From: Thermoproteota archaeon
GTDB lineage: Archaea > Korarchaeota > Korarchaeia > Korarchaeales > Korarchaeaceae
Length of the DNA: 64,000 bases
Direction: 5' to 3'
NCBI GenBank assembly: GCA_027491915.1
Contig: JAOZGC010000004.1
Span: 81,654-145,653, forward strand
In this document: positions 8,148 to 16,335 of the stretch, piece by piece
Layout: every line of letters begins with the position of its first letter
How positions within the stretch are numbered: the first letter of the stretch is position 1
Made by a program: the position numbers and the translations under genes
The notes under the pieces: model-generated
The model's database searches: none
The model's input: the letters and a program-made list of their open reading frames with translations, nothing else
What the model was told of the DNA's origin: nothing

Positions 8148-8918
8148 ATGCCCTATCTCAGGGTCGTTCCGGTGGCCGGGAAGATCAGGGCCTCCAAGCC
8201 GGTGGTCCTGGTTCAGGGGGTGCCGGGCCTCGGCCTGGTTGGGAAGATAGCCGTCCAGTACGTCATAGACCTGCTCTCTCCACCTATGGTGGCCAGGATG
8301 TACAGCGACTACCTCCCCCTGCCCGACGGGTCGGCGGGCGTCGCCGTCGGGGAGGGAGACGTCGATCCCCCCTCCTACGACTTCTACCTGCTCAGCCAAG
8401 ACGGGGCCCGGGTTGACCTGGTGCTGCTCACGGCGGAGGCCCAACCCATACCCTGGGGCCAGTACAGGATAGGGGAGGCGGTCCTGGACTACGTCGAGGG
8501 ACTGGGCGAGGTGGAGGCCGTCCTAACCTTCGGCGGATACGTACCAGCAGATCCGGCGACCGTCGGGGTGTTCGCCGCCAGCAACGACCCGGACCTGATG
8601 GAGATCCTGGAGTCCCACGGGGTGAGGCGGCTGGACGGGGGATTCGTCACCGGGGCGGCGGGCCTCCTGATAGCCCTGGCCCACCTCCGGGGGTTGAGGA
8701 GCGCCTGCCTCCTAAGCACAACCCGCGGCCACTCGCCCGATCCCGGCGCGGCGCTCCGCCTTGTCAGGCTGCTCAGCTCCCTGTTCGGGTTCGACATAGA
8801 CACCTCCGAGCTGGAAGAGGCGGCCAAGCCGTCCGAGATCCCGAGACCACCGGTCGGCATAGTTCAGGGAGAGGGGGAGGAGCCCAAGGGTGAAGAGGGG
8901 CTGCCCTACCACATGTGA
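8148..8918 (+). CDS. PAC2 family protein, paralog 2
   Basis: A 256-residue PAC2 (DUF75) protein. The motif VLVQGVPGLGLVGKIAVQY and the shared segment AEAQPIPWGQ match the other paralog at 4612. Also present are LTFGGYVPAD and a GAAGLLIALAHLRG helix. The C-terminus is an acidic tail ending PYHM, not a strict HbYX motif. Known archaeal PAC2 proteins assemble or cap proteasomes; two different PAC2 subunits in one locus could form a hetero-oligomer, by analogy with eukaryotic PAC1-PAC2. That is inference. The ATG at 8148 lies about 35 bp downstream of the TATA block. Confidence 0.82.
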   Translation: MPYLRVVPVAGKIRASKPVVLVQGVPGLGLVGKIAVQYVIDLLSPPMVARMYSDYLPLPDGSAGVAVGEGDVDPPSYDFYLLSQDGARVDLVLLTAEAQPIPWGQYRIGEAVLDYVEGLGEVEAVLTFGGYVPADPATVGVFAASNDPDLMEILESHGVRRLDGGFVTGAAGLLIALAHLRGLRSACLLSTTRGHSPDPGAALRLVRLLSSLFGFDIDTSELEEAAKPSEIPRPPVGIVQGEGEEPKGEEGLPYHM

Positions 8919-8926
8919 TCTGTCCT

Positions 8927-9529
8927 CTAAGAGATCTTCCTGAGCCTGACCTCTAGGATGCCGTTGTTGTAGGAAGCCTTCGTCCCCTTCGCGTCTACCT
9001 TCGCCGGCAGATCCACGTCGGCCCGGTAGTGACCTGCCCTAACCGAGAGCCTGCCCCCCTTCAGCCTGAGCTTGATATCCTCCTTCTTGACACCCGGTAT
9101 CTCCGCGACGACGACGATCTCGTCGCCGAAGTCCATCACGTCGACCACGGGCTCCCTGACGAGCTTCGTCTCCACCCCCTCCCCGGACCCGTGACCGACC
9201 TCTGCAGCCTCGACCTCCTCCTCCACCTCCTCTATCTCCTCTTTGGGCTCCCCCCCACCAACGTTTCCGAAGTACCTTATCCTCGGCTTGCCGTCCGGCC
9301 CTATGGTCATGTAGTAACCGTACACCATGGGACCCCTTATCTCCATGCCCGATGGGGTCCTCAGCCTCGGGAACTTCTCCTCTATCTCATCCAGGTCCAC
9401 GCCCTCCTCCATCAACTCTCTGAACTGTCTCTCCAGATCCTCCTGCATCTTTCGGAAGAGCCTCATCATCTGCCTGAGCCACTCCTCGAAGGGATCCTCT
9501 TCATCCCCAACCGTCTCGGACACCCTCAT
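8927..9529 (-). CDS. hsp20: Small heat-shock protein, Hsp20/alpha-crystallin family
   Basis: About 200 residues. It has a long helical, acidic N-terminal region (EEWLRQMMRLFRKMQEDLE), a Glu-rich linker, and a C-terminal alpha-crystallin domain (VDVMDFGDEIVVVAEIPG, KEDIKLRLKGGRL, YNNGILEVRL). The usual C-terminal IxI/V tail is absent; the protein stops at RLRKIS just after the last strand. I prefer ATG 9529 over the upstream TTG 9550 because the latter lies inside the TATA element TTTATTG (9549-9555), about 25 bp before 9529. It follows rad50 but has its own promoter. Confidence 0.87.
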   Translation of the reverse strand: MRVSETVGDEEDPFEEWLRQMMRLFRKMQEDLERQFRELMEEGVDLDEIEEKFPRLRTPSGMEIRGPMVYGYYMTIGPDGKPRIRYFGNVGGGEPKEEIEEVEEEVEAAEVGHGSGEGVETKLVREPVVDVMDFGDEIVVVAEIPGVKKEDIKLRLKGGRLSVRAGHYRADVDLPAKVDAKGTKASYNNGILEVRLRKIS

Positions 9530-9546
9530 CGTTGGAGGCGCGCCGG

Positions 9547-12288
9547 TCAATAAACCCTTTGCGCCCGGACCCGGCGGCGGGCGGGTGGAAGGGAGATCAC
9601 CTCGTCGGCCGACTGCTCGAACTCCCCCGTGTGCGACACCACTATCACCTGGGGCAGGTCCACCTCCCCGAGGAGCCCGACGAGCTCGGCCCTCCTGTCC
9701 TCGTCGAGGTGGATGGTGGGCTCGTCCAGCATCAACATCTCGATCCTCCCGCCGGACAGGGCGCGGGCCAGTCCCATCCTCAGGCTGAGGGCGACCGCGA
9801 CGGCCTCTCCCCCGCTCAGCTCCGCCAGGTCGTAGGATTCACCCCTCCTGATCAGTCGGATCTCCCAATCGTCGCTCAGGGTCAGCCCGTCGCACTCTAT
9901 CCCGAACTTCGAGAGGTACTCCCACGCGTGGGCCTCTACGATCGGCCTCACCCTCTCCCTCATGACCCTCTGAATCCCCTCCTTCCCGAAGGCCTGCTTG
10001 ACGCGCTCCAGAATAGAGATGAATCTCTCCAGCCTCTCCGACTCTTCCCTCGCCTTCTCAGCCCCTTCCAACTCCCTGAGGATCTCCCCCTCCTCCCTCC
10101 TCATCCTCCCCAACTCTCCCTCGAGCCGCGCCAACTCCCTCTCAGCCCCCTCCAACCTACGCTCCAGGTCCTCCTCCCTGCTCCGGAGGTAGGATTCCTC
10201 AGATTCGTCGTACCCGATCGATCTCATCTCTCCCTCGAGCTCAACTTCCCTCTCCCTCATCCTCTCGATGTCCTCCCCGATGATCTCCGCCTCCCTCTGG
10301 AGGGACCGATACTCCTCTAGGATCTCGGAGATCTTGTCCAGCCTCTCCCTCGCCTCCTGGGCCTCCCTGTAGGCCGCCTCCAGGTCCTCCGGAACTGCGC
10401 CCACCGCCCCCATTATCAGCCCGACGACCACGTCCCTCTCCCTCTCCAGCTTCTCCCTCTCCCTCTCCAGCCTCTCCCTCTCCATCCTCCTGCTCTCCCC
10501 CTCCTCTTCCATCTCCTCTACCCTTCTCCTCAGATAGTTCAACTCTACTTCCCTCTCCCGCAGCCTCTTCAGCTCCTCCTCTATCTCTGAGATGCGAGCT
10601 TCCATCCCGGACAACCTCTCCCTCTTAGATCCGAGCCGCGAGAGTCTCTCCCTGAGCTCCTCCACCTCGGACTCGACGGACGTCAAGTCGGCGATCCCGC
10701 TCTCGGCGCACGCCCTAACCACCCTCAGCAGGGTCTCCCTCCGCGCGCGCAGCTCCCCCATCCTCGCCACCGTGAGGGACAGCCTCTCCTCCAGGGAGGC
10801 AGCCTCCTCAGAGAGTTCCCTCCGCCTATCCTCATATTTCGATATCAACATCCTCCTCTTCTCATCCTCCAACTTGGAGCCGCACAGGGGGCACTTTCCC
10901 TCAGCCCCCTCAAGCGAGGAGATCCACCCGTCGATCCTCCCTATCTCGGCCCTCGCCTCTCCGATCCTCCTCTCCAGGTCGGATCTCTCCCCCTCCAAGA
11001 CGGCGATCTCCCTATCCGCGATTTCCAGGGCCTCGTTCACCTTCGACAGGGCCCCGTCCGGGGACCTCAGGGTTATCCCGCCTCCGGCCGCGGCCTCGGA
11101 GATCTCGACCCAGGCGGCCCGGAGCCTCTCGGCCCTCCCCTCCAGCTCCCTCAGCCTGGACCTGACCTCCGGCTCCCCGCTCAACTCCGCCCTCAGGGAA
11201 CCGACCTCCGACTCCAACCTCCCTTTCTCCTCCCTCAACGCCGAAATGGCCTCCCTCAAGCTCGCCTCCTCCATCAGCCTCCCTCTATATTCTCTTAGCC
11301 TATCCTCCCACCTATCCAACTCCCGCAGCCTGCCGTCCAGCGCCTCCTCCCTGATCCTGATCTCTCTGAGTCGCCTTATCGGCTCCGCCGCCTCGGCCAT
11401 CTTCCTGAGCTCGTCTCTCTCCTCCAAGTGTCCCGACAGCTCCCTCATCCTCCGCCTTATCTCCCTCAGCCGCTCCTCTCGAGATGACCGGTCCCTCCTC
11501 AACCTGTCCAGTGAGGTGGAAACCGCCTCGTGGGCCGATCGCCTGCCCTCCACCTCCCTGAGCCTCTCCCTCACCGAAATCAATTCCCCCCTCAGCTTGG
11601 ATATCTCTCCCCTGAGCTCCTCGGAGCGGGACTCTCCCTCCACGATCTCTCTCCTCAATCTGTCCAGCCTCTCCCTGAGCTCTGATGCTCTCTCTGCCCT
11701 GGCCGACGCCCTGGCCCTCCTCTCGCGATACCTGACCAGGGCCCCCTTGACCTCCCCCTCCAGGTGGGAGAACAGCTCGGAGCCGAGGAGCTTCGACACG
11801 ACCTCCTTCCTCCTGGCGGGCGTTTCGTTCAGGAACCCGAGCATCTCGCCCTGCCTCACGTAGACCGCGTCCACGAAGGCGGTGGGGCCGACGCCGAGGA
11901 TCCTCCGCATCTCCTCCGAGACGTCCCTCTGACCGAACTGGACCGGCCTGAACTCCCCCGACCCTCCCTCCCCCTCCTCCCACACCAGCAGCCTGGCCGA
12001 GGCCTGCCCGTCCCTGGTCCTCTCCCTGACGACCCTGTAGGTCCTCCCTCCCGCCTCGAACGTCAGGGAGACCCTCATCCTCTCGGCCCCCCTCCTTATG
12101 AGGGAGGCCATCCTGCCGGAGAAGAGCCCGGGGTATATCGCGTAGGCTATCCCGTCCAGCACGCCCGTCTTTCCGGATCCGTTAGGTCCCAGCAGCAGGA
12201 TTACGCCGTCCCCGAACTCCAGGGAGATCCTCTCGTGAGATCTGAAGTTTTCCATGGAGAGGCCCCTCACCCTCACCCTCTCACCCAC
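9547..12288 (-). CDS. rad50: DNA double-strand break repair ATPase Rad50
   Basis: A 913-residue SMC-like ATPase that works with Mre11 to tether and process DNA ends. Walker A GPNGSGKT is at 34-41. Two very long Glu/Arg/Leu-rich coiled coils flank the zinc hook CPLC at about 465-468. The ABC signature LSGGEAVAVALSL and Walker B LMLDEPTIHLDED are near the C-terminus. Length is normal for archaeal Rad50. It overlaps mre11 by 16 nt, and is the last gene of the nurA-herA-mre11-rad50 operon. Confidence 0.96.
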   Translation of the reverse strand: MGERVRVRGLSMENFRSHERISLEFGDGVILLLGPNGSGKTGVLDGIAYAIYPGLFSGRMASLIRRGAERMRVSLTFEAGGRTYRVVRERTRDGQASARLLVWEEGEGGSGEFRPVQFGQRDVSEEMRRILGVGPTAFVDAVYVRQGEMLGFLNETPARRKEVVSKLLGSELFSHLEGEVKGALVRYRERRARASARAERASELRERLDRLRREIVEGESRSEELRGEISKLRGELISVRERLREVEGRRSAHEAVSTSLDRLRRDRSSREERLREIRRRMRELSGHLEERDELRKMAEAAEPIRRLREIRIREEALDGRLRELDRWEDRLREYRGRLMEEASLREAISALREEKGRLESEVGSLRAELSGEPEVRSRLRELEGRAERLRAAWVEISEAAAGGGITLRSPDGALSKVNEALEIADREIAVLEGERSDLERRIGEARAEIGRIDGWISSLEGAEGKCPLCGSKLEDEKRRMLISKYEDRRRELSEEAASLEERLSLTVARMGELRARRETLLRVVRACAESGIADLTSVESEVEELRERLSRLGSKRERLSGMEARISEIEEELKRLREREVELNYLRRRVEEMEEEGESRRMERERLEREREKLERERDVVVGLIMGAVGAVPEDLEAAYREAQEARERLDKISEILEEYRSLQREAEIIGEDIERMREREVELEGEMRSIGYDESEESYLRSREEDLERRLEGAERELARLEGELGRMRREEGEILRELEGAEKAREESERLERFISILERVKQAFGKEGIQRVMRERVRPIVEAHAWEYLSKFGIECDGLTLSDDWEIRLIRRGESYDLAELSGGEAVAVALSLRMGLARALSGGRIEMLMLDEPTIHLDEDRRAELVGLLGEVDLPQVIVVSHTGEFEQSADEVISLPPARRRVRAQRVY
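9549..9556 (-). promoter_or_regulatory. hsp20 TATA box inside the rad50 stop region
   Basis: Minus-strand GTTTATTG overlaps the last codon of rad50 and lies about 25 bp before ATG 9529. This gives hsp20 an independent, leaderless-type promoter within the repair operon. Confidence 0.55.
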
Positions 12289-13460
12289 CTCGCGAACCAG
12301 CGATCTATCTCCTCCTGGATCTCCCCTCCCCTCTTTCCCTCGGAGGCCAGCCTGTAAATCTCCTTGGCCAGGGATGCCGCGTCTCCTTCGAGCATCTCCT
12401 CGAGGATCTCCTCCGGAGATACGGAGGAGACGGCCTCCCCGACAGTCCTCCCCCCGACGCCCTCCGCGGTCACGTGGATCCTCAGGACCCTGTCCCCCAA
12501 TTCGTCGCCCAGTTTCCTCTCGAACCTCCTGAGCTCCTCGGGCGAGCCCCTGAACCTGAGCCTTATCCTGACCATCGGCCTCTTGCTGCCGCCGGCGGCG
12601 TCCAGTTCTGATAGCACCCTCTCTCGGATCCGCTCCAGATCCCCCTCGGATTCCGCGTCATCTCTCACCAACACGAACGGCCTGACGGACCTCAGATCCC
12701 ACTTCTCCATTCTGATCTCCCCCCCCTCTTCCATCTCAACCGAGAAGAAACCCTTCCCGTTCACCTTGGCGCGGGGGATCTCCCTCTCCTCCACTATCTC
12801 GGTCGATCCGGCGTACACCACGGGCCCCCTCAGCACCTCCCCCGCTGGGATCGTCCTGTCGTGGACGTGACCCAGGGCGACGTAGTCGAACCCCAGGGCC
12901 GCCACGTCCCTGCGCCTCAGCTCAGCCCTGAAACGGGGCACGGCCGGCTCTACCGCCTGGTGGAGCACCAGCACGGATCTCCCGCCGCGCCTCCTCCTCT
13001 CCCCGCCCAGGGCCCTCAGCGCCCTCCTCAGGTCCGGCGCCTCCTGCCTCGGGGTGTAAGGGAGGCCCGCGATCAGGACGTCCCCCTCCTCCATCAGGGG
13101 CCTGTGATACCCGAGGTCCACGAACCACCCGTCCAGGGCGGCGGCCAGGAGCGGGAGCTGGGATCCCCTGCCGCCCCCCGGTCTGGGCCCGAGGTCGTGA
13201 TTTCCCGCGACGCAGTAGACCCTGATGCCGGCCTCCGCCAGCCTCCTCAGCCCCTGGAAGGCAACGAGCATGACGTGGGGATACGGCCTGTGAGAATCGA
13301 ACAGGTCGCCCGAGTGGACGACGAAGTCCGGTCTTATCTCCAGGGTCTTCTCGACGAACTCCTGGAACGCCTCGGCGAAATCCGCCTCCCTCTCGATCAG
13401 ACCGTACTGCCTCCTCCCAAGGTGGTTGTCGGCGACGTGGACGAACCTGGCCAGGGTCAC
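12273..13460 (-). CDS. mre11: DNA double-strand break repair nuclease Mre11
   Basis: About 395 residues. The phosphodiesterase motifs of Mre11 appear in order: DNHLG, GDLFDSHRPYP, GNHD, LHQAVE and GHVHD, binding two Mn ions. The C-terminal cap and Rad50-binding region follow. I chose GTG 13460 because a strong Shine-Dalgarno GAGGTGAT precedes it and the protein then starts MTLARFVHVADNHLG, as in other Mre11. GTG 13469, overlapping the herA stop, is the alternative. With Rad50, HerA and NurA it resects DNA ends for RadA loading. Confidence 0.95.
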   Translation of the reverse strand: MTLARFVHVADNHLGRRQYGLIEREADFAEAFQEFVEKTLEIRPDFVVHSGDLFDSHRPYPHVMLVAFQGLRRLAEAGIRVYCVAGNHDLGPRPGGGRGSQLPLLAAALDGWFVDLGYHRPLMEEGDVLIAGLPYTPRQEAPDLRRALRALGGERRRRGGRSVLVLHQAVEPAVPRFRAELRRRDVAALGFDYVALGHVHDRTIPAGEVLRGPVVYAGSTEIVEEREIPRAKVNGKGFFSVEMEEGGEIRMEKWDLRSVRPFVLVRDDAESEGDLERIRERVLSELDAAGGSKRPMVRIRLRFRGSPEELRRFERKLGDELGDRVLRIHVTAEGVGGRTVGEAVSSVSPEEILEEMLEGDAASLAKEIYRLASEGKRGGEIQEEIDRWFARWVRG

Positions 13461-13465
13461 CGCGA

Positions 13466-15100
13466 TCACCTCACGACCGACCCGTACCCCCTCCGGGGCC
13501 ACCCTTCCCCAGCGCCCCCACTCCTCCCCCTCTCCCACATGTCGACGGCCCTGGGGGTCGCTCCTCCCCTCTTCCCGCGGAACTCGTCGACCCTGACCAT
13601 GGCCGGCACCCTCACCATGGGGCCCACCACCACGGCCTCCCCCACGTTCAGCGACGGGAGGTAGGAGACCAGGTCCTCACTCAGGAACTCCGTCGCCCGC
13701 CTGACGTAGCTCTGATCGTCCGGCTCAACTATCCTGAGTATCACCTTGTTGACCATCTGGGACAGGACGTCCTGATCCAATCTCTTCGGCCTCTGACTCA
13801 CGAGGCACAGCCCGACGCCGAATTTCCTACCCTCCCTGGCTATCCTCGAGGCCGCGAACCCGGTGTACGTTCCCCCCGCCCTAGGCACCAGGAGGTGGGC
13901 CTCCTCGAGGAAGAGCATGGCGGGTAGGGGGAGCTCCCCCCCATCCCTCCCGCCGGCGACGGCGGCCCTGGCCCTGGAGAGGAGCCTCATCATCGAGTGG
14001 CCGACCAAGACGTCTGCGGCGTCCAGACCAAGCGATCCCAGGTCCACCACCACGGCCCTGCCGTAGTCTATGAGGTCCGCCAGGTCGGCGACCTGGGTAA
14101 CGAGGATCCTTCCGTACGCGTCTCTGATCCGCTCCATCCTCGCTATCAGCCCGTAGACGCTGGACTTGGCGTCCCTGTCTACCGCGACGTCGACCCCGGG
14201 GAAGCTGGCCAGCCTCCTCCCCTCCGCGGCGGCCTCCGCCACCCCGTAGAGCATGGAGAGCATCCCGTCCAGCACGCTGTCCGGATTGGCCCCGTCTATC
14301 CCGGAGTCCGCCACGACCTCCGCCAGGCGGCCCTCCCCCCTGAGCTTCCTGGCCCCCTTCCACACCCTGGAGAGGTATATGTACTGTCTCGGGGCCGTGT
14401 CGTACGAGATCCCGAGGAGCTGGGCGATCTCACCCAGGCTGAGTAGGTTGACGTTTATCACCGGGTCCACCCGGAGGACCTCCCCGGACCCCGTGAGCTC
14501 CAGGTCCCCGTACTCGGAGTGCAGGTCGAATATCGCGACCACACCTCCCAGGTCCAGCAGCCTGTCGACCAGCACCGCCACGGTGTTGGACTTGCCCGCT
14601 CCCGTGACCGCCAGTATCGCCAGGTGCCTCGAGACCAACTCGTTTGGGTCCAGGCTGACCCTCACATCGTCCCTGGTGAGCAGCCTCCCTATCTCCACCC
14701 CCCGGCCGTGGTCCGGCACGAAGAGGGAACGCAGCGCCTCCCTGGGCGCCCTGAACACCCCGGCCCCCGACGGCGGGGGGACCCTTGGGAGGCTCAACCT
14801 GATCCCTCCTCCCCCCTCCTCGACGACTCCCAAGAGCTTCACCGTGGCCCTGGACCACTCCCTGGGCTCGCCCACCAACCTGATTATCTTGTCCGCGTCG
14901 TCCGCCGACACTATGTCCCGGCCGGTGAGCTCCCTGCTCCCCCTCTCCACGTGGGTTATCATGCCCAGGACCCACCTGCCCTCCCCGAGGGCCACCGAGA
15001 CGTAGTCCCCTATCATCGGGAAGACCCCCTCGGCCGCGACGAACTCCACCCGGTACGGGGTGGTCACCTCCACCACCGTGCCCAGCCTCTCCGCGATCAC
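13466..15100 (-). CDS. herA: DNA translocase/helicase HerA
   Basis: A 544-residue hexameric FtsK-HerA-type ATPase. It has an N-terminal HAS-barrel (VEVTTPYRVEFVAAEG), Walker A VTGAGKSN at about 160-167, FDLHSEYGDL, and Walker B LFLEEAH at about 400. The EGRKFGVGLCLVSQRPKRLD segment carries the arginine finger, and a GEAVVVG C-terminal strand follows. It pumps DNA in complex with NurA. Its GTG start overlaps the nurA stop by 4 nt (GTGA) and its stop overlaps the mre11 Shine-Dalgarno. Confidence 0.96.
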   Translation of the reverse strand: MIAERLGTVVEVTTPYRVEFVAAEGVFPMIGDYVSVALGEGRWVLGMITHVERGSRELTGRDIVSADDADKIIRLVGEPREWSRATVKLLGVVEEGGGGIRLSLPRVPPPSGAGVFRAPREALRSLFVPDHGRGVEIGRLLTRDDVRVSLDPNELVSRHLAILAVTGAGKSNTVAVLVDRLLDLGGVVAIFDLHSEYGDLELTGSGEVLRVDPVINVNLLSLGEIAQLLGISYDTAPRQYIYLSRVWKGARKLRGEGRLAEVVADSGIDGANPDSVLDGMLSMLYGVAEAAAEGRRLASFPGVDVAVDRDAKSSVYGLIARMERIRDAYGRILVTQVADLADLIDYGRAVVVDLGSLGLDAADVLVGHSMMRLLSRARAAVAGGRDGGELPLPAMLFLEEAHLLVPRAGGTYTGFAASRIAREGRKFGVGLCLVSQRPKRLDQDVLSQMVNKVILRIVEPDDQSYVRRATEFLSEDLVSYLPSLNVGEAVVVGPMVRVPAMVRVDEFRGKRGGATPRAVDMWERGRSGGAGEGWPRRGYGSVVR

Positions 15101-16275
15101 TCCCCCAACGCCTCCCTCCCGGTGGAATCGGGCAGCAGGTCCAGAACCGATATCACGGCCCTGACGTGATCCCTGGTCACCTTGGCCAGCTCGTGGGCCC
15201 TCCTCAGCGGGTAGGGGTAGCCAGAGACGGAAACCCCGTCCAGGACGGCCAGAACATCCTCCAGGTCTGGCCCGCCGCCGTCCGAGAGGACCTCCAGCTT
15301 CACCGGGGTGATCCCCCTGGAGAACCTGACGTAGGTCACCGTCAGCTCGAGGTTCGCCGGCAGCCTGAGACCCACCCCCCTGGCCACCTCCTCCATGCTA
15401 GGGTGGACGGACAGCGGGAAGCTCCTCGGCTCCGTGTACCCCTCGCCCCTGGTCAGCCAGTGGACTAGGGTCAGGTCCGGAATCCCGGCGCCGGCCAGGA
15501 TCCTGGAGGACGACGTCTTCGACACGCCCACCATGGTGGATCCCGTCTCCAGGGCCTCCCCTATCATCTTCAGGACCGAGGCACCCTGCTCCAACCTCTC
15601 GACCATGGAGATGGCCAGGGAAGTCCTCCTGTCCCCCAGAAGCCCGCCGCCCTCGGCCAGTTCGATCAGGTCTCCCGCTATGGCCAACTTCTCTTCCTCG
15701 GCCCCCGGATCAGCGGTGATCACCTCCAGGGATTCCAGACACCTTTTCTTGGAGCACAGATCCAAGAAATTCTTCACTATCCTTTCCCTGGCGCGCTCCG
15801 GCAGCTCCTCCCTTCTGACCGGGACCGCCGCGTAGAAGAGGGGCTCGTGGGATAGCAGGACGTCTATCGACCCGTCCAGCAGGACCACGTCCGGCCTGAG
15901 GCTCCTGATCAGGAAGTATGTGGTCTTCGCCTCCAGGGTCTCCCTGTATATCCTGATCCTGTCCTCGGCCTTGAACAGGTCCACCACGCCCACCTGATAA
16001 GTCCTGTGCTCGACGAACTTCTCCCCTGAGAAGGCCCCCGCCCCGCTCAGGACGAAGATCTTCTGACCCAGACCTACCTGTACGGAGTTGCTGCTCCCGT
16101 CCACGGCCAGTATCCCCCCTCCACCGAGATCGCCGCGGGACGGGATGCCACTCCTCCAGGCTGAGGCGATCCCACCGCCTATCTCCGCGGGGACGAGGTT
16201 CCTTATGTACGGCCTGATCTTGAGGGCCGCCTCCCTCACGTCCTCCACCGCTGGGAGGACCCTCTCCGGAAGCAT
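15097..16275 (-). CDS. nurA: 5'-3' nuclease NurA
   Basis: About 392 residues. The metal-binding motif AVDGSSN near residue 57, the second strand VVLLDGS and the late block STMVGVSKTSSSR define NurA, an RNase H-like nuclease driven by HerA. It is first in the repair operon. ATG 16275 is preferred because TTAAATTT (16303-16296) is about 25 bp upstream, giving a nearly leaderless mRNA; ATG 16284 would add three residues. Confidence 0.94.
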   Translation of the reverse strand: MLPERVLPAVEDVREAALKIRPYIRNLVPAEIGGGIASAWRSGIPSRGDLGGGGILAVDGSSNSVQVGLGQKIFVLSGAGAFSGEKFVEHRTYQVGVVDLFKAEDRIRIYRETLEAKTTYFLIRSLRPDVVLLDGSIDVLLSHEPLFYAAVPVRREELPERARERIVKNFLDLCSKKRCLESLEVITADPGAEEEKLAIAGDLIELAEGGGLLGDRRTSLAISMVERLEQGASVLKMIGEALETGSTMVGVSKTSSSRILAGAGIPDLTLVHWLTRGEGYTEPRSFPLSVHPSMEEVARGVGLRLPANLELTVTYVRFSRGITPVKLEVLSDGGGPDLEDVLAVLDGVSVSGYPYPLRRAHELAKVTRDHVRAVISVLDLLPDSTGREALGE

Positions 16276-16283
16276 CCCTCCCA

Positions 16284-16315
16284 TCCCGCCCGGCGAAATT
16301 TAAGGGGTTGCGGGA
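16284..16315. promoter_or_regulatory. Bidirectional promoter nurA / acyl-CoA synthetase with symmetrical arms
   Basis: The near-palindromic TATA AAATTTAA (16296-16303) serves both strands. TCCCGC (16284-16289) and GCGGGA (16310-16315) are a 6-bp inverted repeat with a 20-bp spacer centred exactly on it, the same spacer length as at radA/ogg. Confidence 0.55.
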
Positions 16316-16335
16316 CCTCCGGCGGTCGATCGGAG

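Noticed and set aside
8900..8918. C-terminal HbYX proteasome-docking motif in PAC2 paralogs and Cdc48
   Set aside because: Endings are PYHM, DYVG and TYVF; the Tyr is not the penultimate residue in any, so the strict motif is absent.
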